Assembly: GCA_963530515.1 (NCBI GenBank)
Contig: CAUSEC010000019.1
Span: 1-64,000, forward strand
Direction: 5' to 3'
DNA: 64,000 nucleotides
Origin: CBFFRJ01 sp963530515
Lineage (GTDB): Bacteria > Pseudomonadota > Gammaproteobacteria > Enterobacterales > Enterobacteriaceae
Shown here: positions 17,609-25,764 of the stretch, piece by piece
How the letters are laid out: each line of letters starts with the position of its first letter
Numbering within the stretch: position 1 is the stretch's first letter
Notes under the pieces: model-generated
The model's database searches: none
What the model was told of the DNA's origin: nothing
The model's input: the letters and a program-made list of their open reading frames with translations, nothing else
Position numbers and translations under genes: made by a program

Positions 17609-17805
17609 GTTATGACTCCTGTATATTTTGAGCCCCCTGCAAGAGGGGGAGAGATATTCAGACATTAAGCTTCAGCCACTGTCCCGCAAAGGCAATTATG
17701 CGAAGCGTGCAATATATTTGCGAGTCTCATCTGACCCGGCGAAATACTGCTATCTGCGTCATAACTGTCTGGCCAGAGGTGTTACTTCTTGTCCATGAAT
17801 CAATG

Positions 17806-17823
17806 GTAGAACGATCGTTCTAC
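17806..17823. promoter_or_regulatory. TetR-type operator upstream of the DUF1348 gene
   Basis: GTAGAACGATCGTTCTAC is a perfect 18-base palindrome. Its GAACGATCGTTC core recurs directly upstream of the tetR gene at 18776-18787, which strongly suggests one regulator binds both. The surrounding 17666-18184 region holds no supported gene. Confidence 0.8.
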
Positions 17824-18184
17824 CTCGTCAAGAGACTTATTCAAATGAGGGTAAAAAATAAAGAAAGCCGTGTTACAGGCGGTCTGGAAATGCGAAGTAT
17901 GAATAACCACGGACAGTGAGATGAAGCATTGATGACATTCATCGCAAACAGCAGGTGCAAGGCAAAAATGAAATGTCATCGCGCTTTAATGACACATAAT
18001 CAGAAAGGGAATTAAAGACGTCGGTTATTCAAAAACCGGATTGTAGATAAACGGGCGCAACGATGTCGGCCTGCTTAGGAGTGGCCGACAATTAAAAAGA
18101 AGAGAGATGATACCGGAGTAATAGAAAACGTCCCCGGCATGTGAGTCATGGGAGACGTTTCAGGAAGTGAATGCAGCATTCACC

Positions 18185-18763
18185 TTAAGACGTCTGATGT
18201 GAGACCTGCTTAAGCAGTAACTCAGCAATATCCCTTGCGTCGTCGGCGGCACTGTAATCGCCCATCACACGTGACAGGGTAATCGCACCTTCCACCAGTA
18301 TCAGCAATTTCCTGGCCAGGGATGAAGACTGCTCGATATTCAGTTGCCCGGTAAGCTCGCGCGTGTAATCCAGTAATTTTTGCTTATGCAGTTTGGCAAT
18401 CTGGCGAACAGGATCGGCGCTGTCGCCCACTTCACCGGCCGTATTAATAAACGCGCACCCGCGATATCCCTCTGACTCAAACCAGCTTTTGAGGACGGTG
18501 AAAATATTCAGGATACGCCCTTCGGGTGTCTCTGCTTTGTCGCATTCGGTCCTGAACCATTCCATCCAGCGTACATCGCGTGCATTCAGCGCGGCAGCGG
18601 CAACCTCGTCTTTGTTGGCGAAATAGCGATAAATACTTTTCCGGGCTACGCCAGAGGTTTTCACCAGCAGATCCATACCGGTGGCATGAATGCCGTTCTC
18701 ATATATGAGCTGCTCGGCGGTCGCGAGAATTTTTTCTCGGGTATGAGTCGTGTTTTTATTCAT
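18185..18763 (-). CDS. TetR-family transcriptional repressor
   Basis: The 192-residue protein has an N-terminal TetR helix-turn-helix (about residues 9-55: TREKILATAEQLIYENGIHA then GVARKSIYRYFANKDE) and a variable ligand-binding C-terminal half with FINTAGEVGDS. A palindromic operator overlaps its own promoter region and a second copy lies upstream of the DUF1348 gene. It therefore probably represses itself and the DUF1348/hydrolase genes, with a small molecule as inducer. Confidence 0.87.
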   Translation of the reverse strand: MNKNTTHTREKILATAEQLIYENGIHATGMDLLVKTSGVARKSIYRYFANKDEVAAAALNARDVRWMEWFRTECDKAETPEGRILNIFTVLKSWFESEGYRGCAFINTAGEVGDSADPVRQIAKLHKQKLLDYTRELTGQLNIEQSSSLARKLLILVEGAITLSRVMGDYSAADDARDIAELLLKQVSHQTS

Positions 18764-18775
18764 AAGAGGATAGTG

Positions 18776-18787
18776 GAACGATCGTTC
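18776..18787. promoter_or_regulatory. TetR autoregulatory operator
   Basis: The GAACGATCGTTC palindrome lies 13 bases before the tetR ATG and shares its 12-base core with the operator at 17806-17823. Confidence 0.75.
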
Positions 18788-18808
18788 TCCTGGGTCAAGT
18801 GCTAAACG

Positions 18809-19366
18809 CTACGATCTCGTCCTGTTTCTGAAGGCCGCGACCTTCATGCGATTGCCACAGGTTGCCATGCTGCACCAGCGGCGGCGATGGGATTTGCTCA
18901 GATCGTGGAAAAGTAAAATACAGTCATGTGCTTCACACTGACGCACGAATTCAAATTTATCGCCGGTAACCAGTTTTACCAGCGCATCGGCAACAGGCCA
19001 GAGAAGGCTCTGAGCGCTATGGCCGTTCGGCTGAACATTGACTTGATAGTGCTGCGTATCTTCATTCCACACCAGCGTTGTCAGAGGGTTTCCTTCCTCA
19101 AGCGTCTGGTTAATCACACGCAAATCAACCGCCACGGCGTTCATCGCAGCATAGACAACTTCTCTTGCCGCATGTCTGAGCTGGCGGGCTTGCGTGAGTA
19201 ATCCGGGCGGAGACGCTGCGTCTTTTTCCACAAGACCCACCGTGGCGAGCCAGTTTGTAACGCTACGATCGTCTGCAAAACAATCCGTTCTTGCGTCACC
19301 CGTCCCGTACTCGGTGTTGATGAAATCCAGCGCCAGGTTATCCGCGAGGAAGAGAGGCTGAGACAT
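18809..19366 (-). CDS. ABATE/CGNR zinc-finger transcriptional regulator
   Basis: The product is about 185 residues. The N-terminal ABATE-type domain starts FLADNLALDFINTEYGTG, and the C-terminal CGNR zinc finger is clear: C-E-A-H-D-C, LLFHDLSKSHRRRWCSM, then CGNR. The ATG at 19366 is chosen for its GGAG upstream; in-frame starts at 19384 and 19450 lack a site. CGNR proteins are thought to be stress- or metabolite-responsive regulators. It is divergent from the hydrolase/VOC operon, and the shared promoter region carries four GTAACC/GGTTAC half-sites. Confidence 0.8.
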   Translation of the reverse strand: MSQPLFLADNLALDFINTEYGTGDARTDCFADDRSVTNWLATVGLVEKDAASPPGLLTQARQLRHAAREVVYAAMNAVAVDLRVINQTLEEGNPLTTLVWNEDTQHYQVNVQPNGHSAQSLLWPVADALVKLVTGDKFEFVRQCEAHDCILLFHDLSKSHRRRWCSMATCGNRMKVAAFRNRTRS

Positions 19367-19392
19367 GTTTTGTTTACTCTCCATAAAAATCC

Positions 19393-19464
19393 GTAACCGA
19401 TAAATTAATTTTGACAGGTTACCAAATTTATGTGTAACCTTCAAACACACAATTTAATGGTTAC
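19393..19464. promoter_or_regulatory. Array of GTAACC/GGTTAC half-sites between the CGNR and hydrolase genes
   Basis: GTAACC occurs at 19393-19398 and 19434-19439, GGTTAC at 19417-19422 and 19459-19464. They alternate as two GTAACC-N18/19-GGTTAC inverted repeats, offset by about 41 bases. The central pair extends to a perfect AGGTTAC-N11-GTAACCT repeat (19416-19440). They are likely operators for the CGNR regulator or another local factor; the binding partner is inferred. Confidence 0.6.
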
Positions 19465-19476
19465 AAAGAGGTTGTT

Positions 19477-20403
19477 ATGGCATCGTCCCCATCCCGTTTT
19501 GCTGCATCAGATGAGGCATCTGGCGCACCTTCTGCAAAGATTCATTACCGCTATCAACAAACCGGCAAGGTTAAGGTTTTCTACCGTGAGGCGGGCGATC
19601 CGGCATCGCCGACGCTGCTTATGCTGCACGGCTTTGCGGGCTCATCTTTCATGTTTCGCGATCTTATTTCTCAACTGGCGGATAGATATCATCTGATCGC
19701 GCCAGATTTGCCGGCTTTTGGTTTTACCGAAGCGCCGGGAAGAGGCGAATATGCTTACACCTTCAGTCAGCTTGCAGAGACCATCGGTCAGTTCACCGAG
19801 GCACTGCACCTCGACAGTTATGCGCTGATGGTTCACGACTATGGTGCCCCTGTCGGCTGGCGTCTGGCGGTAGCGCATCCGCAACGCGTCACGGCCCTCA
19901 TTTCCCAGAATGGCAACGCTTATGAAGAAGGGCTGGGAGACGCCTGGGCACCTATCCAGACATACTGGCGTGAACCTACGCCCGAGAACCGGGATGCCTT
20001 GCGCGAATTTCCGACGCCTGCCGCAATCAAATGGCAGTATCTTGAAGGGGTTTCTGATGAGAGCCTGGTTTCGCCTGATGGCTACACGCTGGAAGGCATG
20101 CAGATTTTGCAGCCTGGTAATGCGGAAATTCAGCTCGACCTGCTACTGGATTACGCCTCAAATGTGCAGATGTATCCTGTCTTCCAGCGCTATTTCCGCG
20201 AATATCAACCGCCGTTGCTGGCCGTATGGGGTAAAAATGACCCGTTTTTCCTGGCCGAGGGGGCCGAAGCATGGAAACGCGATCTGCCGAATGCAGCCAT
20301 CCATTTCTTTGATACCGGCCATTTCGCGCTTGAGACCCATGCAAAAGAAATCGGTCTCGACATTCGTGACTTTCTTGACAGACATGTTCGCCAGACGAAT
20401 TAA
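19477..20403 (+). CDS. Alpha/beta hydrolase, epoxide hydrolase/dehalogenase type
   Basis: The 308-residue protein has the oxyanion motif HGFAGS (51-56) and the nucleophile segment MVHDYGAPVGW with Asp121. Asp in place of Ser marks the epoxide-hydrolase/haloalkane-dehalogenase branch. Further on are GKNDPFF and the catalytic GHFALE histidine near the C-terminus. No signal peptide, so cytoplasmic. It is followed after 40 bases by a VOC-family gene and is divergent from the CGNR regulator, so it probably belongs to an inducible detoxification operon. Substrate unknown. Confidence 0.82.
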   Translation: MASSPSRFAASDEASGAPSAKIHYRYQQTGKVKVFYREAGDPASPTLLMLHGFAGSSFMFRDLISQLADRYHLIAPDLPAFGFTEAPGRGEYAYTFSQLAETIGQFTEALHLDSYALMVHDYGAPVGWRLAVAHPQRVTALISQNGNAYEEGLGDAWAPIQTYWREPTPENRDALREFPTPAAIKWQYLEGVSDESLVSPDGYTLEGMQILQPGNAEIQLDLLLDYASNVQMYPVFQRYFREYQPPLLAVWGKNDPFFLAEGAEAWKRDLPNAAIHFFDTGHFALETHAKEIGLDIRDFLDRHVRQTN

Positions 20404-20443
20404 CGTTGATAAACGTCCTGATGAAAGCAACAGGAGAGAAAAA

Positions 20444-20836
20444 ATGCCAGTGACCAGCGGTGTGCAACATATTGGTTTAGCCGTATCAAAACTTGAAGAA
20501 AGTGCTGCGTTCTTCACCCAACTCCTGGGCTGGGAGGAGGTTAGACGACGCGAGGATTATCCAGCCATCTTTGTGAAAGATGATGTACTGACGATAACTC
20601 TCTGGAAAACGCAAACAGAGGAACCCGTTAAGTTTGATCGTAAAAAGAATATCGGGCTTCATCACTTAGCGCTGCGGGTGAAAAGCAAAGAGGCGTTATA
20701 TCAGCTTCTGGATGTATTAAAAGAAAATCACATTGAAATTGAATTTGAGCCAGCATTAATCAGAGAAGGGCCGTCCATGCACATGATGTGTTATGAACCC
20801 AGCGGCATCAGAATCGAATTTTACTGTCCGGGGTAA
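20444..20836 (+). CDS. VOC-superfamily (glyoxalase-like) protein
   Basis: The 130-residue protein has two beta-alpha-beta-beta-beta modules. The first starts GVQHIGLAVSKLEESAAFF and the second IGLHHLALRVKSKEALYQLL; it ends GIRIEFYCPG. His and Glu at the usual metal positions are present (HIG, HHL, IEFY). The ATG at 20444 follows AGGAG by seven bases; a much longer in-frame reading from 19910 runs through the upstream gene and is rejected. Possible roles include glyoxalase, dioxygenase or antibiotic-binding protein; the sequence does not decide. Confidence 0.8.
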   Translation: MPVTSGVQHIGLAVSKLEESAAFFTQLLGWEEVRRREDYPAIFVKDDVLTITLWKTQTEEPVKFDRKKNIGLHHLALRVKSKEALYQLLDVLKENHIEIEFEPALIREGPSMHMMCYEPSGIRIEFYCPG

Positions 20837-20864
20837 ATATTCCCAGGGCGGCGGTGAGGAGCCT

Positions 20865-21344
20865 TCAGCGTCCGCTATTTCCGGCGTACTGGACCAGAAC
20901 CGCCCCGGCAACAATGAACATCACACCTGCCAGTCGGGCGACGGTGACGGGACGGGGGGCCAGGCCCATCAAACCAAACCGATCGACAAGTATTGAGGCA
21001 ATCATCTGCCCCGCGACCACCAGAACAATAAAGCCTGCGGCACCGAGCTTCGGCGTTAAGGCGGTGGCGCTGAGCACATAGACTGCGCCAAAAATGCCGC
21101 CAATCCACAGCCACCATGGCCCCTCAAGCGCATTGCTCAGGCGAGGGGCTGGTACCTTTAAAATCCACAGCAGGGGCAGCAGTACCAGCGTACTCACCGC
21201 CAGTGAAACCAGCGCGCCCCAAAGAGGATGGCCCAGCGCTTTTCCGACTGCCGCATTACTCGACACCTGAAAAGGCAGCAGGGCACCGGCGATAAACGCA
21301 ATGGCCGTTGGGATGAGTGTGGCGACAAGCGCTTTAATGAACAT
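20865..21344 (-). CDS. DMT-superfamily inner-membrane protein (DUF606, YdcZ-like)
   Basis: The 159-residue protein has five predicted membrane helices and family motifs FIAGALLPFQVSSNAAVGKALGHP and GLMGLAPRPVTVARLAGVMFIVAG. DUF606 proteins are half-size relatives of drug/metabolite transporters; the substrate is unknown. It is divergent from a LysR gene, which may regulate it. Confidence 0.8.
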   Translation of the reverse strand: MFIKALVATLIPTAIAFIAGALLPFQVSSNAAVGKALGHPLWGALVSLAVSTLVLLPLLWILKVPAPRLSNALEGPWWLWIGGIFGAVYVLSATALTPKLGAAGFIVLVVAGQMIASILVDRFGLMGLAPRPVTVARLAGVMFIVAGAVLVQYAGNSGR

Positions 21345-21439
21345 GTGATACCTCAGCGGTTAAGGGGGGCGATAGAGGTATCTTTCACTATCCGTTATAT
21401 TTATTGAAATCAGTAATTCGCATACAGGACATGCATGAA

Positions 21440-22366
21440 ATGGATGAACTCAGGAAAATCGATCTTAACCTGCTCCTGACGTTACACGCGCTGCTCACCG
21501 AGAAGCACGTCACCCGTGCGGCGCTCAGGCTCCATCGCAGCCAGCCGGCAGTCAGCCACTCTCTGTCGCTGTTGCGCGATCACTTTCAGGACCCTTTGCT
21601 GATACGCAAGAAGGGCAAAATGACGCTTTCGGCCAGAGCCCATATGCTTCTGCCTTTGCTGGAAACGTCGCTGGCGGGCCTGAATAACTTACTCGCACCC
21701 GCGCAATTCGACCCCTCGACGGCAAAAAGACGTTTCAGAATTGCGATGTCGGATTACGCCGCCCGGATTGTGCTGCCGCCTTTGGTTATGCACCTTCGCG
21801 AAAAGGCACCGGGTGTGGATCTGGCCATCAGCCAGGCCAGCCGGGACAGGATGCTGGCACAGGTAGACGAAGGGGAGGTGGATTTGGCGTTGGGTGTCTT
21901 TCCCGGCGCGGGGGGAGAACTGCAGACGGAGACACTTTTTCCCGAAACCTTTGTTTGCCTTGCCGACAGACGCTTTCTGCCCGCGAGCGGAACGCTGACG
22001 CTTGACGAGTGGCTGGCGAAACCTCACGTGCAGCCAGGGGCGAAACCCGATGCCGTTGATGAAATCGAAAAAGCCCTGATCGCAAAAGGGCTGAGCCGCC
22101 ACGTGTGTATTGCACTTCCGCACTGGAGCGCTGCCGTAAATTTGCTCGTGGGAACGGATCTGGTATTGACCATCGCCAGCCGCACGGTGGCGCCTGAAGC
22201 CTGCCACGACGCCATCTGCCGCTTTGAGCCGCCACTTGAGATCCCTGGCTTCAACTTCGAGCAGCTCTGGCACATCAGGAAAAACAGCGATCCTGCCCAT
22301 CACTGGCTGCGATGCGCGATCAGGGCGTGCTGTCAGCCATTGCAGACGGATTTCACGCTGAGCTGA
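21440..22366 (+). CDS. LysR-family transcriptional regulator
   Basis: The product is about 308 residues with the standard N-terminal winged helix (MDELRKIDLNLLLTLHALL, then VTRAALRLHRSQPAVSHSLSLLRDHF) and a C-terminal periplasmic-binding-fold co-inducer domain. The ATG at 21440 gives the typical LysR N-terminus and has AGGA ten bases upstream; in-frame starts at 21404 and 21431 are less likely. It is divergent from the DUF606 transporter gene, the usual arrangement for a LysR regulator and its target. Confidence 0.85.
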   Translation: MDELRKIDLNLLLTLHALLTEKHVTRAALRLHRSQPAVSHSLSLLRDHFQDPLLIRKKGKMTLSARAHMLLPLLETSLAGLNNLLAPAQFDPSTAKRRFRIAMSDYAARIVLPPLVMHLREKAPGVDLAISQASRDRMLAQVDEGEVDLALGVFPGAGGELQTETLFPETFVCLADRRFLPASGTLTLDEWLAKPHVQPGAKPDAVDEIEKALIAKGLSRHVCIALPHWSAAVNLLVGTDLVLTIASRTVAPEACHDAICRFEPPLEIPGFNFEQLWHIRKNSDPAHHWLRCAIRACCQPLQTDFTLS

Positions 22367-22438
22367 GCCCGGCAGCGGCTGCCTGCAGGCTGATACTGAA
22401 AGGCTGGCGTTGATGAAGATTGCGACATTCGCGCGGCT

Positions 22439-22948
22439 TTAAAAATTCAGCCACATTGCGACGCGTCGTGCCGGGTTAAAGCCCCGCTCGACTTCCTCCG
22501 CTTTCTGGCTTAACAGGTGTGGAGGGCACGAGGGACCGTCCACGATTTCAAAACCCAGCGTGGCGTAAAATCTGGCATTAAAAGCGGCCATATTATCTGT
22601 TGTCAGCGTGGCGCCGGTCAGGCCACGTTGCTGACCGGCAAAGAGCAGCGCCTGCATCAACGCGCTGCCGATCCCACGACGCTGCCAGTGTGGATGCACA
22701 TCCATTTCAGTAATGTGCAGCCATTGGTTTTCGAACTGGCCTGCGATAAACCCAACGGGCAGAGAATCTGGCGTCAACGCGGTAAGCAGCAAACCGTCGC
22801 GGCTGAAATCAGCAAAATCTTTCAGGCTGTTTGCGACAGCCTGACCGGTGACTGCACCGGCTTCACGAAGGGTTTCAAACGCCGCTAACTCAATGGCGCG
22901 TAATGAAGAGTAATGCTCAGGCCGGGCTGAACAGAGAGTGATATCCAT
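22439..22948 (-). CDS. GNAT-family N-acetyltransferase
   Basis: The product is about 169 residues with the acetyl-CoA binding motif A core DVHPHWQRRGIGSALMQALL (R/QxxGxG/A form) and motif B NARFYATLGFEIVDG. The ATG at 22948 is preferred because GGAG lies nine bases upstream; the longer reading to 22981 has no site. The acceptor substrate is unknown. It stands alone between a LysR gene and the phosphatase operon. Confidence 0.8.
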   Translation of the reverse strand: MDITLCSARPEHYSSLRAIELAAFETLREAGAVTGQAVANSLKDFADFSRDGLLLTALTPDSLPVGFIAGQFENQWLHITEMDVHPHWQRRGIGSALMQALLFAGQQRGLTGATLTTDNMAAFNARFYATLGFEIVDGPSCPPHLLSQKAEEVERGFNPARRVAMWLNF

Positions 22949-23051
22949 AACGCCGTGCTCCATGTGTCTGATCAAGGCCAAATGCTGTCGGGCCTGCCCG
23001 CATTAAACAACATCGATGGGATTAGCAAAACCCCGACTCACTGCCGAACGC

Positions 23052-23816
23052 TTACGGCGTCACCAGCAGGGCGGAAAGACGCGCCTGCACATCCATGCAC
23101 CCGGCCAGCACCAGATTGCCGTTGACCAGGCCGTTGTCAGCGAGAAACGCATTGCTGGCGCCGCCCGCTTCAACAATGATCAACATCCCGGCCAGCGCAT
23201 CCCAGCTGTTCATGTGTTCCTCGTAATAGGCATGCACCTGCCCGGTTGCCACATGAGCGAGCATCAGCGCACCGGCACCAAAACGGCGATATTCGATCCC
23301 GGCATTAAGCACGCGGGCCAGAGTGCGGGTATAGTTTTCGACCGGCGCGCGGCTGGAGCGTCCCATGCCGATTATCACCGTTTCGGGGTCCGGCTCGCGC
23401 AGCGTCAGGCGCTGGTCATTAAGAAAGGTTCCTGCGCCACGGCGAGCGAAGAAAAATTCATTACGATCCGGGGCGTAAACAATCCCCAGCTCCGTGACGT
23501 TTTCGCGAACGTAAGCCAGCGAGATACACCAGTAATCCATCCCCTGAATATAGTTGGTCGTCCCGTCGATAGGGTCCAGCACCCAGGTGCCGTGCTCACC
23601 GGCCTGCAGGCCGCTCTCTTCCCCGAGAAAACCGTCCTGCGGACAGTGGGCGCTCAGCCAGTTTTTGATCTCTTTTTCGACATACAGATCGGCGTGTGAA
23701 ACAAAATCCTGGCGGGCCTTTTTATCCACTTTTAACCCGGCATTACGTAATGCCTGCGCTTCTACGCCCAACTGGCGAATCAATGCACATAAAGACTGCT
23801 GCTGTTCTTCCGTCAT
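23052..23816 (-). CDS. Inositol-monophosphatase-family phosphatase
   Basis: The 254-residue protein has the complete metal-binding set of the IMPase/FBPase superfamily: GEES (65-68), DPIDGTTN (81-88) and NSWDALAG with Asp206. It should remove a phosphate monoester from a sugar, inositol or similar alcohol in a Mg2+-dependent reaction. It is a paralogue of SuhB rather than SuhB itself, judging from its operon. It is the third gene of the MBL-LacI-phosphatase unit divergent from an ABC importer, which suggests it dephosphorylates an imported compound. Confidence 0.85.
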   Translation of the reverse strand: MTEEQQQSLCALIRQLGVEAQALRNAGLKVDKKARQDFVSHADLYVEKEIKNWLSAHCPQDGFLGEESGLQAGEHGTWVLDPIDGTTNYIQGMDYWCISLAYVRENVTELGIVYAPDRNEFFFARRGAGTFLNDQRLTLREPDPETVIIGMGRSSRAPVENYTRTLARVLNAGIEYRRFGAGALMLAHVATGQVHAYYEEHMNSWDALAGMLIIVEAGGASNAFLADNGLVNGNLVLAGCMDVQARLSALLVTP

Positions 23817-23825
23817 GGCCTGCTC

Positions 23826-24842
23826 TTATTGAGGTGATGGCGACGTGCGCCGGGAAATAAGTTGCACATCCACCCAGGTGGTTCGCGAGGGTTGTAACGG
23901 ATCGTCAGCGCGTTCCAGCAGGCGGGTTAAGGCCTGGCGGGAAATCTCCGCGACGTCCTGATGCAGGGTGGTGAGCTGGTAACTGTATTGCGCCGTTTGT
24001 GGCGTATTGTCAAAACCAATAAGCTGAAAATCATCCGGGCTGTGTCTGCCCCGCTGGCGCATTCCGTCAAGAAAACCGCAGGCGAGCTGCGCATTGGCGC
24101 AGAAGATACCCTCAAGCGTCTCATCAATCCCGTCGGCGGCCTGAAACCCGCCGTCATAGCCTTCGGCCGGGGCAATGATCGCCTGCAAATTGTGGGTGGT
24201 GTCCACACCAAAGGTCTGTAGCGCCTGATAAAACGCATCGCCGCGCATGCGTCCGGCCCAGGTGGAGTTCGCCGTATTGAGCCAGCCAAAGCGGCGACAG
24301 CCGTTGCGCACCAGTTGCCCGGCGGCAAGCGTAGCGCCGTAGACATTGTCAGAGCTGACGTAATCAACGAAGGGGATATCCGGCTGGCGGTTGATGCCCA
24401 CCACCGGGATCTGCTGCGACACGCACTCGTTCACCAGCGATTCCGGGGGCTGACCTGAGGTCACAATCACCCCGGACACGCGAAACTGGGCGAAGCGGCG
24501 CAGCGTGCGGGCAAGATCCTTTTCGCTACGAATCTCACTTACCAGCGCCTGAAAACCACAGCGCTGGATCTCGCTGAGCAGGGCGTCCAGCAGGCTGCTG
24601 CGAAACGGGTCGCTGATACGCGAGACAATCACCCCAATCAGATGACTACGGCTGCGGTTAAGCCCCTGCGCGAGAAAGTTAACCTGATAACCGAGCTCTT
24701 CTGCTGCACGCAGGACCCGCTCGCGGGTGTCGGGGGAAATACTGCCGTTGTTGCTCAGCGCGCGCGAGACCACTGCCCGCGAGACGCCCGCCCGGTGGGC
24801 CACATCCTGAGCGGTGACGCTCTGTTTACGGGGGGAACTCAT
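23826..24842 (-). CDS. LacI/GalR-family transcriptional regulator
   Basis: The 338-residue protein has the LacI helix-turn-helix (VTAQDVAHRAGVSRAVVSRALSNNGSISPDTRERV) and a periplasmic-binding-protein-like sensor domain. It overlaps the upstream metallo-hydrolase gene by four bases and is followed nine bases later by the phosphatase gene. A perfect 18-base LacI-type palindrome in the divergent promoter region (25713-25730) is its probable operator. The inducer is likely the imported substrate or a breakdown product. Confidence 0.87.
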   Translation of the reverse strand: MSSPRKQSVTAQDVAHRAGVSRAVVSRALSNNGSISPDTRERVLRAAEELGYQVNFLAQGLNRSRSHLIGVIVSRISDPFRSSLLDALLSEIQRCGFQALVSEIRSEKDLARTLRRFAQFRVSGVIVTSGQPPESLVNECVSQQIPVVGINRQPDIPFVDYVSSDNVYGATLAAGQLVRNGCRRFGWLNTANSTWAGRMRGDAFYQALQTFGVDTTHNLQAIIAPAEGYDGGFQAADGIDETLEGIFCANAQLACGFLDGMRQRGRHSPDDFQLIGFDNTPQTAQYSYQLTTLHQDVAEISRQALTRLLERADDPLQPSRTTWVDVQLISRRTSPSPQ

Positions 24843-25609
24843 GCCGGACGTTCCTCAGCGGCATTCTCGGGTGAGCTGAGCGCACATTGCAGGCCGTCAT
24901 GGCTGACGAACAACCCGTTCCACGGCAGGCAGGCTTTCTTAAGGTCATGCAGTATCACATCGTTACAGTGATAGAGCCCCAGCGCCGGCAGGTTCAGTTG
25001 CTGAAACAGCGCCAGACAGGAAGGAAAATCACCGTGGGACGCATCCTCGCTGAGGGCGGTCAGCGACGCGCACTCCTGGAAAGCGAGACCGGCACCCTGC
25101 ATAAGCGCCACTGACGCTGGTGTCGGGCGGCCGTCGCCGCTGTAAAACAGCGTCTGCTCGCCATGAGTGATACGAATGGCGCGGTTGGTGAGTTCATGCC
25201 GGGTTTCAGCGGTCTGGATACGCCAGTCATGCCACGTCCATACGTCGTTAGTGTCGCGCCAGTCGAGATCGAAACACAGAGAGGTCTGCGGCCAGTTGGC
25301 AAGTACGGCCAGTTGCATCAGCACGGGGCGCTGCTGCGGCTGGCTGTAAATAATCAGGGCTTTCTGGCGCGAGAAGCTGTGCCAGTAGTTCAACAGCGCC
25401 GTGAGCCCGGTACAGTGATCCGGGTGGACGTGGGTAAAATAGACGGCGTCGATATCATTGACATCGCCCCCGCGCTGCCACAATGTCCGGGGAATTGTGG
25501 GGCCGCAGTCAATCAACCACTGGCGGTTAACGTCATCGATGACCCGCAGCGCAGAGGTATTTTGTTCGCGGGAGAAGGCGCTCCCGCAGCCCAGAACATC
25601 TATTTTCAT
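24839..25609 (-). CDS. Metallo-beta-lactamase-fold hydrolase, PhnP-like
   Basis: The 256-residue protein starts with MKIDVLGCGSAFSREQNTSA and carries the metal site THVHPDHCTG (His60, His62, Asp64, His65), with later ligands in FYSGDGRPT and near LGLYHCND. Its closest recognisable family is the PhnP / tRNase Z-like phosphodiesterase group, known for hydrolysing cyclic phosphodiesters such as phosphoribosyl 1,2-cyclic phosphate. It is the first gene of the operon that includes the LacI regulator and the IMPase-like phosphatase. No other phn genes are nearby, so the substrate is probably different from that of PhnP. Confidence 0.78.
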   Translation of the reverse strand: MKIDVLGCGSAFSREQNTSALRVIDDVNRQWLIDCGPTIPRTLWQRGGDVNDIDAVYFTHVHPDHCTGLTALLNYWHSFSRQKALIIYSQPQQRPVLMQLAVLANWPQTSLCFDLDWRDTNDVWTWHDWRIQTAETRHELTNRAIRITHGEQTLFYSGDGRPTPASVALMQGAGLAFQECASLTALSEDASHGDFPSCLALFQQLNLPALGLYHCNDVILHDLKKACLPWNGLFVSHDGLQCALSSPENAAEERPA

Positions 25610-25712
25610 TTTCCCTCACCAAAAATTCTTGACGCTTAATTAAATTGTCACAAATACCCGACAAAGTAGGCTCACATAATGTCGAGTCAACATTGCATTT
25701 TTTTTACATTCG

Positions 25713-25730
25713 AATGAACACGTGTTCATT
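25713..25730. promoter_or_regulatory. LacI-type operator between the divergent transport and hydrolase operons
   Basis: AATGAACACGTGTTCATT is a perfect 18-base palindrome with the central CG typical of LacI/PurR-family operators. It lies 35 bases before the ATPase start and 104 bases before the hydrolase start, so one bound repressor could affect both promoters. Confidence 0.8.
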
Positions 25731-25764
25731 GCAGTAAAAAAATCAACGCAGCGATTTTTGGGTA

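Noticed and set aside
17698..17919. 73-codon ORF between the DUF1348 and tetR genes
   Set aside because: It runs across the TetR operator palindrome and has no family match. The region is better explained as regulatory.
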